DNA of 64,000 bases from Aselliscus stoliczkanus (GCA_033961575.1 CM066733.1:140356421-140420420); one strand, 5' to 3'. Shown: positions 36,243-47,388, counted from the first letter of the stretch. Numbers and translations are program-made. Notes: generated from the sequence alone by a model not told the origin.

Positions 36243-36639
36243 AGCATATTAGTTTGCTAGGGGCGCCATGTTAAGCACCACAAACTGGGTGGCCGAAAAC
36301 AACACAGTTATTTTCTCATTGTATATTTATTCTCTCACATTTCTGGAGATTGGAAGTCCAAAATCAAGGTGTGGGCAGAACCATGCTCTCTCTCTCAGTT
36401 TCTGGTGGCTGCCAGCAATCCTTGGTCTTCCTAGGTTCACAGCTGCATAACCCCAGCCTCTGCCTCTGTCACCATATGGCCACATGGCAGTGTTTCCTCT
36501 GTGTGTCTGTGTCTTCACATGGTGTTCTCTTCTGTGTGTCTGTCTGTCTCTGAATCACTTCTTTATAAGGACATTAGTTAAATGGCGTTAAGGGCCTACC
36601 CTACTCCACGATGACCTCATCTTAACTTCTATCTTTTTT
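36243..36639 (-). repeat. MLT1 (MaLR) LTR, antisense
   Basis: 'gtttgctaggggcgccatgt', 'accacaaactgggtggccga', 'aaatcaaggtgtgggcagaa', 'ctttataaggacattagtta' and 'gatgacctcatcttaactt' are the reverse complement of MLT1. It is cut on its right by SINE copy 5. Confidence 0.8.
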
Positions 36640-37071
36640 TCTTTTAAGATTTTATTGGGGAATTGGGGGTGGGGAACAGCGTTGGGGAATTGGGGAAGGG
36701 GCACAGACAAGTTTCTGTCTTTTTGTTTTTCAGTCTAGTTGTGGAGGACGTCGTTTCACTGGCCCATGTTGGTATCGTCATTGCGCTCTTCCTGGATGAG
36801 GCAGATCGGTCGCTGGCCTCTGGATAGTCACTCATGGCGGCTATTGGCAGCTCATGCTGGCTGCTGGCCACTCACTGTAGCCTATGGCAGCCCACTGCAG
36901 CAGGGGCTGCAGCCTACACCGTCACCGGGGCTCGTGCAGCCCAGCTCCAGGTGGAGCTGTTGTTAGCTGTAGAGGGCAGTGTCACTCACTGGCCCTCATA
37001 TATGGGACCCGAACTGGCACCCCTGGCATCCCAAAACCAGCTCTTAACCAATGCGCCACTCTGCCGGCTCT
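36640..37071 (-). mobile_element. long tRNA-derived SINE, copy 5
   Basis: Long-SINE family member with two tail units and one body unit. The stretch 'gtcactcactggccctcata' carries a 4-bp duplication compared with other copies. It landed at the end of an MLT1 LTR; the likely target copies are around 'tctatctttttt' (left) and 'catatcttttta' (right). Confidence 0.85.
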
Positions 37072-37089
37072 CCTCATATCTTTTTAGAC

Positions 37090-38185
37090 GTTTGTCCTTA
37101 TTGCTGTCGCTCCAACCCTTTGAGATAGCTCTTGACTATGCCAGGTATTAAAACTACCTTGGTTTTCCTTGGCTCTGAGCTAAACCTAAAAGCTCTTGAT
37201 GCTTTTAACCATCACTTGTTTTGCAGTGCTCTCAGGCTCCTCAGTTTTTGCCCATGGGAAATGGCTTTTTGCTCCACACAGCTCTGCTGAAAACAGGGAC
37301 AGATTACAGCAATTCCAAGAACCTGCCTCCCTTGTGTGAATCCCTCAATATTGTTTTTCAATGAGGATGAATAATTTTCCTCCTCTGACTACTTCCTCTT
37401 CCTCAGATCCTTGTTCTTTGAAGCTTGGAACTTGTATAAATGCTAATTTGAAATTAACATACAATTTATTTCTTTGCTAACCTCCCCTGGCTTCCAACTT
37501 CTTAACTTGGCCTCTCACCCATACCTTAGGCACTGATTTACTTCCTTTTTAAAGAACCCACAACTATTTTTCTTCAGGTAATATTAAAACATATTAAATT
37601 CTCTGTCTCTTGTGTATGTGCATGTATGCGTGCATGGTGCCGGGTGTGCCTGTGGGCAGGTGTATGGGCAAAGCAAAGGAATTGCACTAATGTCCTGTAA
37701 CATCCTGTCTACCTCAGGGACCTATGAGAGCAATGTAAAGTTTCACCTGGAAGTAAATAGTCACATCTGTTTGTCACTACACTTCTGAAGTTTCCAACAG
37801 GTGCTTATTCTTCAGGGGTAAGTGATTGAAAAGACACTCGAGCAGATGATCCTAGGGCACACTACCTCAAAGACCGTCCTTTTTGCCTGGGAGGGTAATA
37901 TTTTTTTGCCAGTCGTTGTGACTCTTCATTTTCGTGTGGCTGCCAGGTTGCTTCACTGTGATTTGATTAAGTGACCTCTTTTTGTACTGCTGCACACCAT
38001 GTCGATAAGTTTTCTGCTGCTGTTTCCATGTGAACCACAGCTAAGTAATGTGATCTGAAGGCATGCTTCTTGTGACCTTGTGGAGGGACATCATTGCATT
38101 TTTTCTTACATGGACACTTCCCTTAGCTTACCATACCTAATCAGGGTTCATGGCTCTTTGGGCCTTTTATTTCCCTCCCTCCCTA
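37090..38185. other. unassigned sequence
   Basis: No gene seen. A TG-rich stretch lies at about 37610-37670. Confidence 0.45.
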
Positions 38186-38189
38186 CCTT

Positions 38190-38262
38190 TTTTCTACTCA
38201 AATATTTATTGAGCTTCTACTCTTTACCAGGACAGGGACTAGAACCCAGTGAGAAAAATTAA
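38190..38262 (-). repeat. L2 3'-end fragment, antisense
   Basis: 'tcaaatatttattgagcttc' and 'tactctttaccaggacaggg' resemble the reverse L2 terminus; it abuts or overlaps the start of the retroviral LTR. Confidence 0.45.
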
Positions 38263-38264
38263 AA

Positions 38265-38856
38265 CAAGCTATAGGATTTTCCCTGAGAGGCTGAATATAC
38301 AGCAGATCCTCAAATAACATTTCTTTCAATGTTGTTTCATTATAACGTTGATGAGATGCAGTAGGAACTTAACTCTTGTTTATATCAATTAGCTTATGAT
38401 ACACTTGGTTTTGTTATATGTCGTTTCGCTTGAAGTCACGGAACTTAAAGACAATGTTAAGTGAGGACTTATTGCACAAACAGGCAAAGAATAGACTATT
38501 TGTGACAATGAAACTCTGACCCACACCCTCTGCATCAAACAGCAAAGAATGGTCAGGGCTCGGTCTCTGAGTGCCACCTTCCAACTTAGGACCAACCAGA
38601 AACAGCCAAGTATGCTCTCTAAACCAGTCTCACAAGACTCCCCTCTTCGAGTTAGCTCTCCTCTGCTTCTGCCTACCTCTAATCATAGCACACTTGAAGC
38701 CTTTCCTTTTTTTGCATTATAAAGTTTCCCACTCCCTTGTCTGCTTTTGAGTCTCTTATAATCACATGTGATGGTGGCTGATTCCCTTGCAAGCTCTGAA
38801 TATGTAGCCTGGCTTGTTCTCATTTGGGTGGTATTCGTTTATGTCCACAGTTTTCC
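38265..38856 (+). repeat. 5' LTR of class I endogenous retrovirus
   Basis: Matches the 3' LTR at 45946-46545 in blocks: 'gagaggctga', 'acaatg…ctgaccca', 'ccaaccagaaa' / 'tcaaccagaaa', and the U5-like 'tttgagt' and 'gggtgg'. A TATAAA is kept at 38719-38724. The polyadenylation signal position reads 'gaatatg' here, whereas the 3' LTR keeps AATAAA. U3 is split by a 175-bp miniature transposon (38300-38474). The left boundary is uncertain because an L2-like fragment adjoins it. Heavily diverged from the 3' LTR, so the insertion is old. Confidence 0.7.
38300..38474 (+). mobile_element. TA-targeting miniature DNA transposon, copy 1
   Basis: Ends 'cagcagatcctcaaataaca' and, inverted, 'caataagtcctcacttaaca' form terminal inverted repeats. 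The uninterrupted 3' LTR reads 'gaggctgatatacaaacaa' at the matching place. Here the same text is split after 'gaggctgaatata' and resumes as 'cacaaacag', which fits insertion at a TA with TA duplication (right copy decayed to CA). Pogo/Tigger-like size and target; no coding capacity. Confidence 0.75.
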
Positions 38857-38874
38857 TGGGGGATCCACTGAGAT
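38857..38874 (+). other. possible primer-binding site (tRNA-Pro-like)
   Basis: The sequence begins TGGGGG right after the 5' LTR and agrees at about 13 of 18 positions with the complement of tRNA-Pro 3' end used by many gammaretrovirus-like elements. The match is imperfect. Confidence 0.35.
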
Positions 38875-40320
38875 GTAATCTGCACTGCCCATCACTGGGC
38901 ACCAACCTTTGACCGGATGTGATACCCGTGGAGGCCCCTGTGCTTTGCTGCTTGAGGCTTGTTGAGTCTCTGCCAATGTGATAAGTCAACACCAGCTTGG
39001 CTCTTCCTACATTGAGTTTCTTCGCTATTCATTCTCAGTTTGGTAGCCAGGTTTTGATATTGGTTCTCACTTGTTTGGTATCCTTGGTGGAATCAAGCCA
39101 TTCCTTCTTATCCCCTTTGGCTGTTTTTTTGCTTTCATTTTGTGATGTGTAGCTAAATGTGTTGTTTGTGATAAGAAGGAGAATCACTGAATAGAACATA
39201 GGCACAGATCCTATAAGTTTGTTCTGAAGCTAGCTTTATAGACCAGTGAGTTTACAGCTCTCACTGGGCCAATATCCATTTGGAAAATGTTTTGTGTGTC
39301 AACAATAAAACTGGAAAAAGTTCTCCCTCCATCTTTAATTTTTGACCTGAAGGCTTAGCTCTGAGAGTTCTGAGTTTTCTGCCTGCTGGGAGTGTGCAGA
39401 CTGTCAGGTCTAAGTTTGGAGGCATGAGGTGCACAATCATCACTTTAGAGCAACCATTGCTAGCTTTCCTGGAGTTGTCTAAGCCTAACTCCTTTTAATC
39501 TTGGAACAATTTCTGCTTTTTATAGGTTCTCTTTTAATTCTTGTGCCAATCTCTCTAATGGCATAACTTCACGGGGGATGATTTGGCCTTCAAGGCCCCT
39601 CTCGGGAACATTTGACTTTAACACAAGTTGTTCATGCGAGAGATGCCTTACAAAGAAAAGAAATGAGATTTCTCAGGACCAATGGGAAGCAGTGTTTGAT
39701 TGATATCAGAGGCTCCTAAACAAAATTTTCATCAAAAGTTGCTTCACTAAGATATTCTTTGACCAAAGCTGATGAGCAATTTGACAAACTCATACAACGA
39801 AAAATTGGACTCATTTTCAGGTAAATTCTCCCATCCGTGCCCTCCAGCTGCCTCCCTATATCCCATGCTTCCTCTTCTCCTTTTCCTTCCGACCTCTGCT
39901 TCTGTATCTCTGTTTACTTCTCCCTTCCCTTCCTCTTGTCCAGATCACTTACCTTATCCCATCAACTCTTTTATGAATCCAAAATGCCAGTTTCCTCTAC
40001 AGATCCATCTCTCCCATAAGTTAAATATGTAGGCAGTTACAGAATTTAAACCTTGGAACCAAGCTAAATTAAGAGCTATAAATGAGGATTTCCCTAAACC
40101 CAGACAAGACAAGCAAATATTAATAGAAAAATTTAGAATTCCTTTGGGTGCCTAAGACCCAGGGTTTTCTGATCGAAATTAAGCTGTACACGTGATGGTT
40201 GGAATCTCAGATACTAGACCATGGATGGCAAAAGCTAATTGGACTGACTCAGAACGGGGACTATAGGATCCTTTTTCTACAATAAACTTGAGAGTCAGAA
40301 AAAGGCCCCCCAGGTAGTAT
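38875..40320 (+). pseudogene. gag: ERV leader and gag remnant
   Basis: After a leader of about 800 bp, a frame opens near 39772 (Pro/Ser-rich, like the matrix-p12 spacer). It is followed from 40032 by capsid-like sequence with 'EFKPWNQAKLRAINEDFP', 'PRQDKQILIEKFRIPLGA' and 'WMAKANWTDSE', which resemble the major-homology part of gammaretroviral capsids. In-frame stops at about 40029, 40154 and 40184 and at 40264 break it. Gag would form the virion shell; this copy cannot. No nucleocapsid zinc knuckle is seen, and an L1 tail follows shortly after. Confidence 0.7.
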
Positions 40321-40339
40321 AAAGCCATACTCAAAATAT

Positions 40340-40482
40340 TTCTAATAAAAATTGATTGAAGATCTGTTATAAGTATGTGAATATATTCACACTATTGACG
40401 GTACAGCTGAAAATGGTTAAGATGGCAATTTTTATGTTATGTATTTTTTACCACAATTAAAAATATTTTTAATTAAAAAAAT
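40340..40482 (+). repeat. L1M 3'-end insertion inside the ERV
   Basis: 'gtacagctgaaaatggttaa', 'gatggcaatttttatgttat' and 'gtattttttaccacaattaa' match old L1 3' ends and finish in an A/T-rich tail. It separates the gag and protease remains. Confidence 0.6.
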
Positions 40483-40514
40483 CAGTTGTATCATAATTTA
40501 ATCATGCAAATGGC

Positions 40515-40800
40515 AAAGAGATGAAATTAAATATAAATATAGATGGTCAACCTCATCAATTACTGGTAGATATAGACACTTCTCTTTCAACATTAAACTC
40601 TGCTGTGTTTGCTCAACCTCTTCCTCAGAGTAAACATACCACTCAGATGATAGGTATTTCAAATAACCACAGAGTTTTTTTCTATCTCCCAGCTCCTAAC
40701 CATAACTCATGGGCCTTTGAGTGACAAACGTTGCTTCTTGTTCTGTGATACTATCCTTTAAACAAATAGGGGGAGATTTACTTTGCAAATGAGATTATAA
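40515..40800 (+). pseudogene. pro: ERV protease remnant
   Basis: The 67-codon frame starting at 40521 shows 'LNINIDGQPHQLLVDIDTS' followed by 'MIGISNN'. This is the order of retroviral aspartyl protease: a hydrophobic strand, then the active-site loop (normally D-T/S-G), then the flap region. The glycine of the loop is replaced and the frame ends at 40722, so the enzyme is dead. Downstream sequence continues in another frame. Confidence 0.65.
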
Positions 40801-40979
40801 TATTAAATGCACACCAGAGGGATTATTTCTTGAGGTTTCAGAGGATGCCTTTAAAATTAAGTTGTGTCTTCTCTGGATATACCTCTGCCTTCTCCATTAT
40901 ATTTTGTGCATGGCCCAGATAAAGATCTTTATTTACATCATGACTGACACTGTGAGCTAAAATTTCAACTGATGTAGGA

Positions 40980-41700
40980 AAAATAATTGGAGCAGATCCT
41001 ATTAAAGCTCAGGTACATGTTTCCAAACTTTATCTAAAATTCCCCAATATCCTTTGAAGCCAGAAGCAAAAGAAGTGATCAAATCTATAGTCAAAAGCCT
41101 TATAGCCAAAGATCTTCTCATCCACACACTAGCCTTTGTAACACTCCTATGCTTTCAGTAAAGAAACCAAACAAATGAGGATGTCCTTTGTTCAGACCTC
41201 AGGGCCATCAATTGTTATCCTTTGCTTCCTGGTAGTACCTAATATAAATACCATCCTGTCTCCAATCCCACCTGAAGCCACTGGCTTTGCTGTAGTGGAT
41301 CTTTGTGCCACCTTTTTCAGTGTGCCTTAAGACCAGAATAGTCAGTGCCTTTTTGTCTTTACCTGAGGAGGAGAACAATACACCTGGACAATTGTACACC
41401 AGGGTTTTTCCTCAAAGCAATACCTAAAGATAAAATTTCCTTTGTGATTCCATTTTGAAAAATATGTGGATGATTTCTTACTTAATACAGAGATCAAGGA
41501 AGCCTGTTAAAAAAGAACCAATTCATACTTTCTCTCAATCTTAGCAGAAAAGGGACATAAAATTTCAAAAAAAAAACAAATGACAATTTTGCTAAAATGC
41601 TTTTCATTATTTAGGGTATGACCTATATGATGAAGGGAAAAACTCTCTCCTGATAGACTAAAGACAATCTAAACTTATCTTAGACCCTTCAAAAATAACT
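40980..41700 (+). pseudogene. pol: ERV reverse transcriptase remnant
   Basis: In shifting frames, 'YPLKPEAKEVIKSIVKSL' (entry to the RT domain) lies at about 41052-41105, 'DLRAINCYPL' at about 41196-41222, the first catalytic block 'VVDLCATFFSVP' at about 41297-41332, and the YVDD box at 41463-41474. RT normally copies the RNA genome into DNA. Stops and frameshifts between the blocks make this copy non-functional, but the YVDD codons themselves survive. The class I (gammaretrovirus-like) assignment rests on these motifs. Confidence 0.8.
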
Positions 41701-42480
41701 ATTCAGAGAATTTTTAGGTTTAACTGGATATTATAGACAATGGGCATCAATTTTTTCTGAAATTGCAACACCTCCTTAGAAAACAACCAAGTCCCCAGTT
41801 AGAGACTCATTCCTCACGGAGCCCAAACATTAAAGAGCCTTCTGTAACCTAAAGAGGGCTCTTCAACAGCCATCCTAAGGCATCACTAACTACAAAAAGC
41901 CTTTTTGTCTATTTGTACATGAACAATAGGGACAAGATTTTGGAGTTGTAACTCAGCTTCATAGGAACCACCAAAAACCCACTGCTTACTGTAACTTCAC
42001 TCTTGACATGGTAGCTACTGCTGCAAACCTTGTCAGCGTCTCTGCTAAACTAGATCTGAGCTCTCTGCTTGACCTCATGGCTCCTCCTGCAGTACAGACA
42101 TTCCTGCTGGTTGGGAACACACAACACATTGCAACCTATCAATTAACCTCTTATGAAATTCTTTGCCCCTCCCCCACTCACATTATTATTCCCCATTGCC
42201 ACACCCTGAATCCCACCTCTCCCCTTTTCCTACAAAAGAAGGGAAGCTTCTTGATTGTCTTACCTCAGTGTACTTACCTTTGTGCCCTGTTCGGATTTAT
42301 TGGAGACTCACATTGAGATCGTTCACTAATTATTTGTTGATGGGTCATACTCAAAGCTGAAACTGAAGATTATCAAACAGGATGTGTTACCACTAATTTA
42401 AGCTCTCATTTAGAATACAGTCCTATACCATAGATAGATACAGGTCTCTACCATAGGTAAACCAGCCCAGATGTGAGAAC
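41700..42480 (+). pseudogene. pol: ERV connection and RNase H remnant
   Basis: After RT, decayed connection sequence leads to 'LFVDGSYSK' at 42330-42356, which matches the first catalytic aspartate motif of retroviral RNase H ('…DGS'). Other open stretches (42008-42316) are parts of the same broken frame. RNase H would remove template RNA; here it is interrupted by stops. Confidence 0.6.
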
Positions 42481-43089
42481 CCAGTTCACTTAATACTTGT
42501 CAATTAACCAAACACCAGAGAGTAAACATGTGTATGGACAGCAGATATGCTTGCAGAGTAGAACATGGCTTTGGGATGGTTTGGAAACAAAGAAGTCTCT
42601 CACATCTACTAGGACCCCCATCAAAAAAAAAAGAAAAAAAAACAAATCAAGGTGAAAGGGATTAAGAAGTACAAATTGCCAGTTATGAAAATAGTCACAG
42701 AGATGTAAAGTATAGCATAGGAAATGTAGTCAATACTATTGTAATAACCATGTATGATGCCAAATGAGTACTGGACTTATTGGGGTGAAAACAAGAAAAA
42801 TAAGTTAAGGAACTTTTAGATGCACTCTTACTTCCTAGAGAGGAGGCTGTTATAGGTCTACAGAAAAAGACGTAATACGGAAGCTGAAGGAAATGCTCTA
42901 ACAAATGATTATACAAACAAGCAGCCTTAAGCAAGTTAACAATCCTATGTAACCCCAGAAAGGATAAATCTCTGGATGCAAAGAGGCCATTATAAAATAC
43001 CAGCTCTTAGTGCCTGATCTGTAAGGGAAAGAATGGGTAAAATCTGGTTGAAGTCACTCTTCACTCAGATAACCTCTGGTACTCCCCAA

Positions 43090-43650
43090 AAGGACTGAAA
43101 CTAATCCCTGACAGACAAATTGGTTACCATCTCAAATTAGCATTGGTGGGGAACTATTTAAAAGACAGCGGAGATTATTTTTGGGTCATGTGTTACCTGC
43201 CAACAACATAACCTGGGGGAAAAAGAGGTAAGATGTGGGCAGAAACCAAAACCTCAAAGACGTTTTGAACACCCTCAAATGCAATTTAGCCAGCTTCCAC
43301 CTCCATGGGATTTGAATATGGTTTAGTTTTTGCATATCTGTTTTCAGGATAGGTTGATGCATTTCCTTACTGAAAAACTATACTGTTGCTAAAACAAACT
43401 GCTTTGTATTTTCAACCCGTGGTATATCATCTTCTATGTCAGCGACCAAGGTACTCTATATGAGAAACTCTATATAAAATAACTCTGTAAAGAGTTGCCC
43501 CTTCTCAAAAGCTATGCTGTCCTTACTACATACAATCTTCTGGAAAGATTGAAAGAAATGAAGGCCTCATTAAATTAAATTGAGAAGAAACCTCAGAAAC
43601 CCTTGAGGTCTCTTGGCCAAAGCTACTCTCACTAATTCTTATGGCCATAT
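43090..43650 (+). pseudogene. pol: ERV integrase remnant
   Basis: The zinc-binding region shows 'CVTCQQHN' with its CxxC at 43189-43200, preceded by a histidine near 43141. Next comes a region like the 'FEHPQMQFSQLPPP' stretch at about 43265-43304. The core then shows 'SDQGTLYE' at 43441-43464, matching the conserved second catalytic aspartate motif. Integrase normally joins viral DNA to host DNA. Stops and frameshifts throughout. Confidence 0.75.
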
Positions 43651-43869
43651 GGTCCATTCCCTCAGGGGCACATTGGTCACGGGGAGACTCATACATTTAG
43701 TGATTTCATCTTTGATGCTAAACTCTTCCCTGCTGCATACAGATATAACAAAATATTGCAAGAGACTCACGTCTTATAACCATTCTTATCACCAGCTGGT
43801 TAAGGCTACCTTCCTACAACAACTTTGTAAGCAGTTTCTTTATGATATTCAACCAAGGGGTTTCATCCA

Positions 43870-45930
43870 TTGGTAGAGACTTTAAATTTTTCTTTAATGC
43901 TTTTGAAACTCCCTGGAAGTGACTTTAGGAGATACTGTTAACAAACACATCATTGAAAATTCAGGGAGTCAATCTTTGGGTTCACATTTCACAATTAAAG
44001 AGGCAATTTAGAATTCTATAGGATTGGAAGGCTACTAGAATAGGGGGCCTCAAGTTTAGGATTCTCAGAAATCCTGTAGAACAGCCTATCTTCAGACACT
44101 AACCCAAGAACTTTGGAACAAGTAGGTGACCTTAGATAGTGGACAGATTCTGCTCAAGATAGTGGTTCAGAACACCTGTCTAATTCTTGCTTTATTTTTG
44201 TGCTTGTGTATGTTCATTCTCTTTCTCATTTTCTAAATATCACTGGTTTTTGACTACCTGTGGCTTTTTTTTCTCTTGTTCTTCCTTCCTAATAATAGAT
44301 ATTAGAGCATACTCTAATGCCATTTTTATATTATCACAAACAATATCCAATATCCACTCCCCTCAGCCTTACTGATTGATAAATATGCCATCTATCACCA
44401 GACCCCCATAGTCAAAACCTTTGAGCAATTTTGGTCTCATCAAATTAAACCATGGGGAATTATAGCTGTGCTTACATGTGCTTACATGAACAGATGACCT
44501 TAAAATCAACCTGTGACTTTGTTAGTGTGCTTCTTTCCAGAAAAGGAACCAATTATTACAATCTCTTGATCAGATCCTAAGTAATTCTAAATTTTAACTC
44601 AACAACCTTTGAAGAGCACAGAGCCAAATACTTGTCATCCAGAAAAGACTAATCGACAGCTAAATATATAACCCAGCTAATGTAATGCCTTGGTTTCCAA
44701 TTTGTGTCATAAATGACCTCTTTTCCCCTGGATCTCCATGTGTCCCCACAAGATACTGCTTCCTTTATGGCCAGGACACTGGTTCTGTTTGCATCACACT
44801 AACATCTCATTTAACATAGGAATCGTGGAAATCACCAAGATTTCACAGAAGGTATTTTATTATTACAATTCTATAAATACTGAAGATAATTCCATAAATC
44901 AGATGTGAGTTCTTTTTTTTTCTTTTTCCTTTTTAGGTTTTTTATTGGGGAATTGGGGAAGGGGAACAGCGTTGGGGAACTGGGGAAGGGGAACAGACAA
45001 GCCACCATCCTTCTGTTCTTCAGCCCAGCCATGGAGGACATCGCCATACCAGCCCATGTTGGTATCATCATTGCGCTCCTCTTGGGTGAGGCAGATCAGT
45101 TGTCAGCCTCTGGACAGCCACTCACAGCAGCTATTGGCAGCTCACGCTGGCTGCCAGCCCCTCACGCTGGCTGCGGCCACTCACTGTAGCCTATGGGAGG
45201 CCCCCTGCAGCAGGGGCTGCAGCTATGCCATCCCTGGGGACTCACAGCAGCCCAGTTCCAGGTTCACCATCTCAGCTGCAGAGAGCAGTGTCACTCGCCC
45301 TCATAAGTGGGATCCGAACTGGGGCAGCTGGCATCCCAAGTCAGCTTTTAACCAACGCGCCACTCGGCCAGCCCAAGATGTGAGTTCTTAAAGAGGTCAC
45401 TCATAATTTTTCAGATACACTACCTGGGAGAAGTACTGACTCAACTGTTTATGCAAAACAGAGCAGTATTCACAATGGTGGGAGTCAGACAAATAAAAAA
45501 GTCTACAAGAAACTTACTTTGTCACCTTGATTAACAATATCACCTCAAACTTAGATGGAAAACAGATCACATTCAACTTGTTGGCATGAGCAGTGATGCA
45601 CACTTGTACTGCTGTTTCTCATTGGCTAGTTTGGGGCATCTGTGATTCTGTTAATGCTTCTTGCTGTACTTGAATCGATGCAATGGGTACAACAACAAAA
45701 AATAGAACAGGCTTAATGAAAAAGCTTAAGGAAAACCTACATGGCTCTCTAAGGCTGATCTTCATAGCATATAGGATTTATTCTCTTGACCTGATTTAGG
45801 TAACTGGGATTCCTGGCTCTAAATCATTTCACAGGGACACTTCATCATTCTTGTTTTTGTCATAGTGGTCACGATGCTGGTGTGTTCTGTTTTATCCAGA
45901 GTCTTATATGTTTCTGCACAATCTGCTCAG
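43870..45930 (+). pseudogene. env: ERV env remnant, split by a SINE
   Basis: The region between integrase and the 3' LTR has the size and place of env. Short pieces are compatible: 'VSPQDTASF' near 44731-44757, and after the SINE a segment containing 'MQNRAVFTMVGVRQIKKS' near 45452-45505, which sits where the transmembrane-subunit heptad region belongs. The hydrophobic stretch around 45840-45890 could be a membrane anchor. Every frame is broken, and SINE copy 6 interrupts it at 44915-45375. Confidence 0.5.
44915..45375 (-). mobile_element. long tRNA-derived SINE, copy 6
   Basis: Long-SINE family member with two tail units and partly duplicated 'gctcacgctggctgcc' body units. The target copies 'agatgtgagttctt' (44901-44914 and 45376-45389) are identical over 14 bp, so this is younger than the ERV env it interrupts. 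Confidence 0.93.
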
Positions 45931-45945
45931 ATGATTGTGATGATG

Positions 45946-46545
45946 TGTAACAACAAAAATATCAAAAATATTTTGTGATACTGTTGACTATGGAGACAAT
46001 GAAATAATCCCCAGACAGTGACGATATCTACTCTTTCCTGAATGGCCAACTTTCTGCAAAAGAGATAATAATGAAACGGGTAGACTGAGAGGCTGATATA
46101 CAAACAATGAGCACACTGCACATGACAATGGAATTCTGACCCATAATTTCTGCAATTGGCCCAGAATGGCCAGATCGTGATGAATGACTACCAGCTTCCC
46201 TATTATTATTTATTTATTTTTTGCCTCTGCTTCCAATGAAGGATCAACCAGAAAGTTAAACATGCTCCCCCGACTAATCCCATTAGATGCTCATCTCCTG
46301 CTTCCTCATCCAAATACCTCTCTAATCAGGGCATACCCAAAGCTTTCCATTTTGGGCAGCATACAGCTTTCCCTGCCCTGCCTGCATTTGAGTTTCTACC
46401 AAAAACAAAACAAAACAAACAAACAAACAAAAACAACAAAAAAGTGATCATTACAGGTTCTTGTTATAGCAAACTCTGAATAAATAACCTTTGCTTGTTT
46501 TCACCTGGGTGGACTTTTTTTTATTTCCATAGCTCCTCAAGTTGC
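45946..46545 (+). repeat. 3' LTR of the class I endogenous retrovirus
   Basis: Paired with 38265-38856. It contains the uninterrupted 'gaggctgatatacaaacaa' that serves as the empty site for the transposon in the 5' LTR. It keeps AATAAA at 46479-46484 and carries a (CAAA)n expansion at about 46398-46440 that the 5' LTR lacks. Right boundary approximate. Confidence 0.7.
46398..46441. repeat. (CAAA)n microsatellite inside the 3' LTR
   Basis: 'aaaacaaaacaaaacaaaca' followed by further CAAA units. Confidence 0.9.
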
Positions 46546-46578
46546 TCACAGCCTGGTGGGGAAAGACAGCATTAAACA

Positions 46579-46608
46579 GTGCTCGCTTTGGCAGCACATA
46601 TACTAAAA
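46579..46608 (+). pseudogene. RNU6: 5'-terminal U6 snRNA retrocopy fragment
   Basis: 'gtgctcgctttggcagcaca' followed by 'tatactaaaa' matches the first 29-30 bases of U6 snRNA (one C-to-T change in 'gcttcggc'). It is flanked by near-identical copies of 'aagacagcattaaa' (46563-46576) and 'aagacagtattaaa' (46607-46620), consistent with an L1-mediated insertion. The remaining U6 (about 75 bases, including the catalytic core) is missing, and no U6 promoter is seen, so it is not a functional gene. Confidence 0.85.
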
Positions 46609-46624
46609 GACAGTATTAAATGTA

Positions 46625-47030
46625 TAATTCTTACACATTAATAGAAGGAGCACAATAGAATTGTATACTAAAAGATATAGAAGAAGCAGCAAAAAGGGAG
46701 TCATACATTTTATTTCTTGATGGGTTTATTTTATTGTATCACTTGTCTTCACTTTTGCTGAAGAATGTTGCAGTAGCCTGAGGGTCCTGGTGAATACAGA
46801 TTGTGTTAATCTGTAGCTGAGGATGCTAGGGAGTGTGGATGACACCCCACCTTCATCAGATAGAACTGCTGGAGCACTGCCCCTGATACTACTGAGCCTG
46901 TGTCTATAAAGCTCTAAAGGACACTACAGCCACCATTATGGCCACATAATGCTGAAATGGCATGTACAGAGCACTCCTTGCCAGGATCCGGTTGGGAATT
47001 GCTTAGCTGGAACAGAAGCAGTAAAGTTAG
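46625..47030. other. unassigned sequence
   Basis: No repeat or gene recognised between the U6 fragment and the mariner element. Confidence 0.4.
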
Positions 47031-47202
47031 GTTATTGTACGCTGTTGAACAATTAAGTTTGTGAACTTGTTGCAATGATGTTGCTAACCTTTTTTTTTAT
47101 ATCAGAGGGATTATTCATTATGAATTTCAACCAACTGGACAAAGGGTTAACCAAGTTTACTATTTGGAAGTGCTGAAAACGCTGCGTGAAAAAATTAGAT
47201 GA

Positions 47203-47388
47203 GGGGTGACTGGTTAGCTCAGTTGGTTAGAGAGTGGTGCTGATAACACCAAGGTTGCCGATTTGATCCCCCCATGGGCCACTGTGAGCTGCATCCTCCT
47301 TAAAAAAAGAGTCAACTATGCCATTGTAACAAGAAAGCAATGTGTAACCAATGACCATGGCTGTTCCCCAATAAAAAAATTTAAAAAA
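47203..47388 (+). mobile_element. tRNA-Ile-derived SINE
   Basis: The head follows tRNA-Ile closely: A box 'ttagctcagttggtta', anticodon-arm 'ggtgctgataacacc' and B box 'gatttgatccc', ending 'gggccactg'. A non-tRNA body follows, with tail 'gctgttccccaataaaa', the same tail motif as the long SINE. Target copies 'aaaaaattagatga'/'aaaaaagttggatga' flank it inside the mariner element. It is not a functional tRNA gene because it lacks a clean acceptor stem and discriminator/terminator, and it has the SINE body. Confidence 0.88.

Noticed and set aside
46579..46608. Possible functional U6 snRNA gene
   Set aside because: Only the first 30 bases are present, with no PSE/TATA promoter and no terminator.
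47203..47280. Possible tRNA-Ile gene
   Set aside because: Box A and B are present, but the acceptor stem is mismatched and the sequence continues into a SINE body and A-tail with target duplication.
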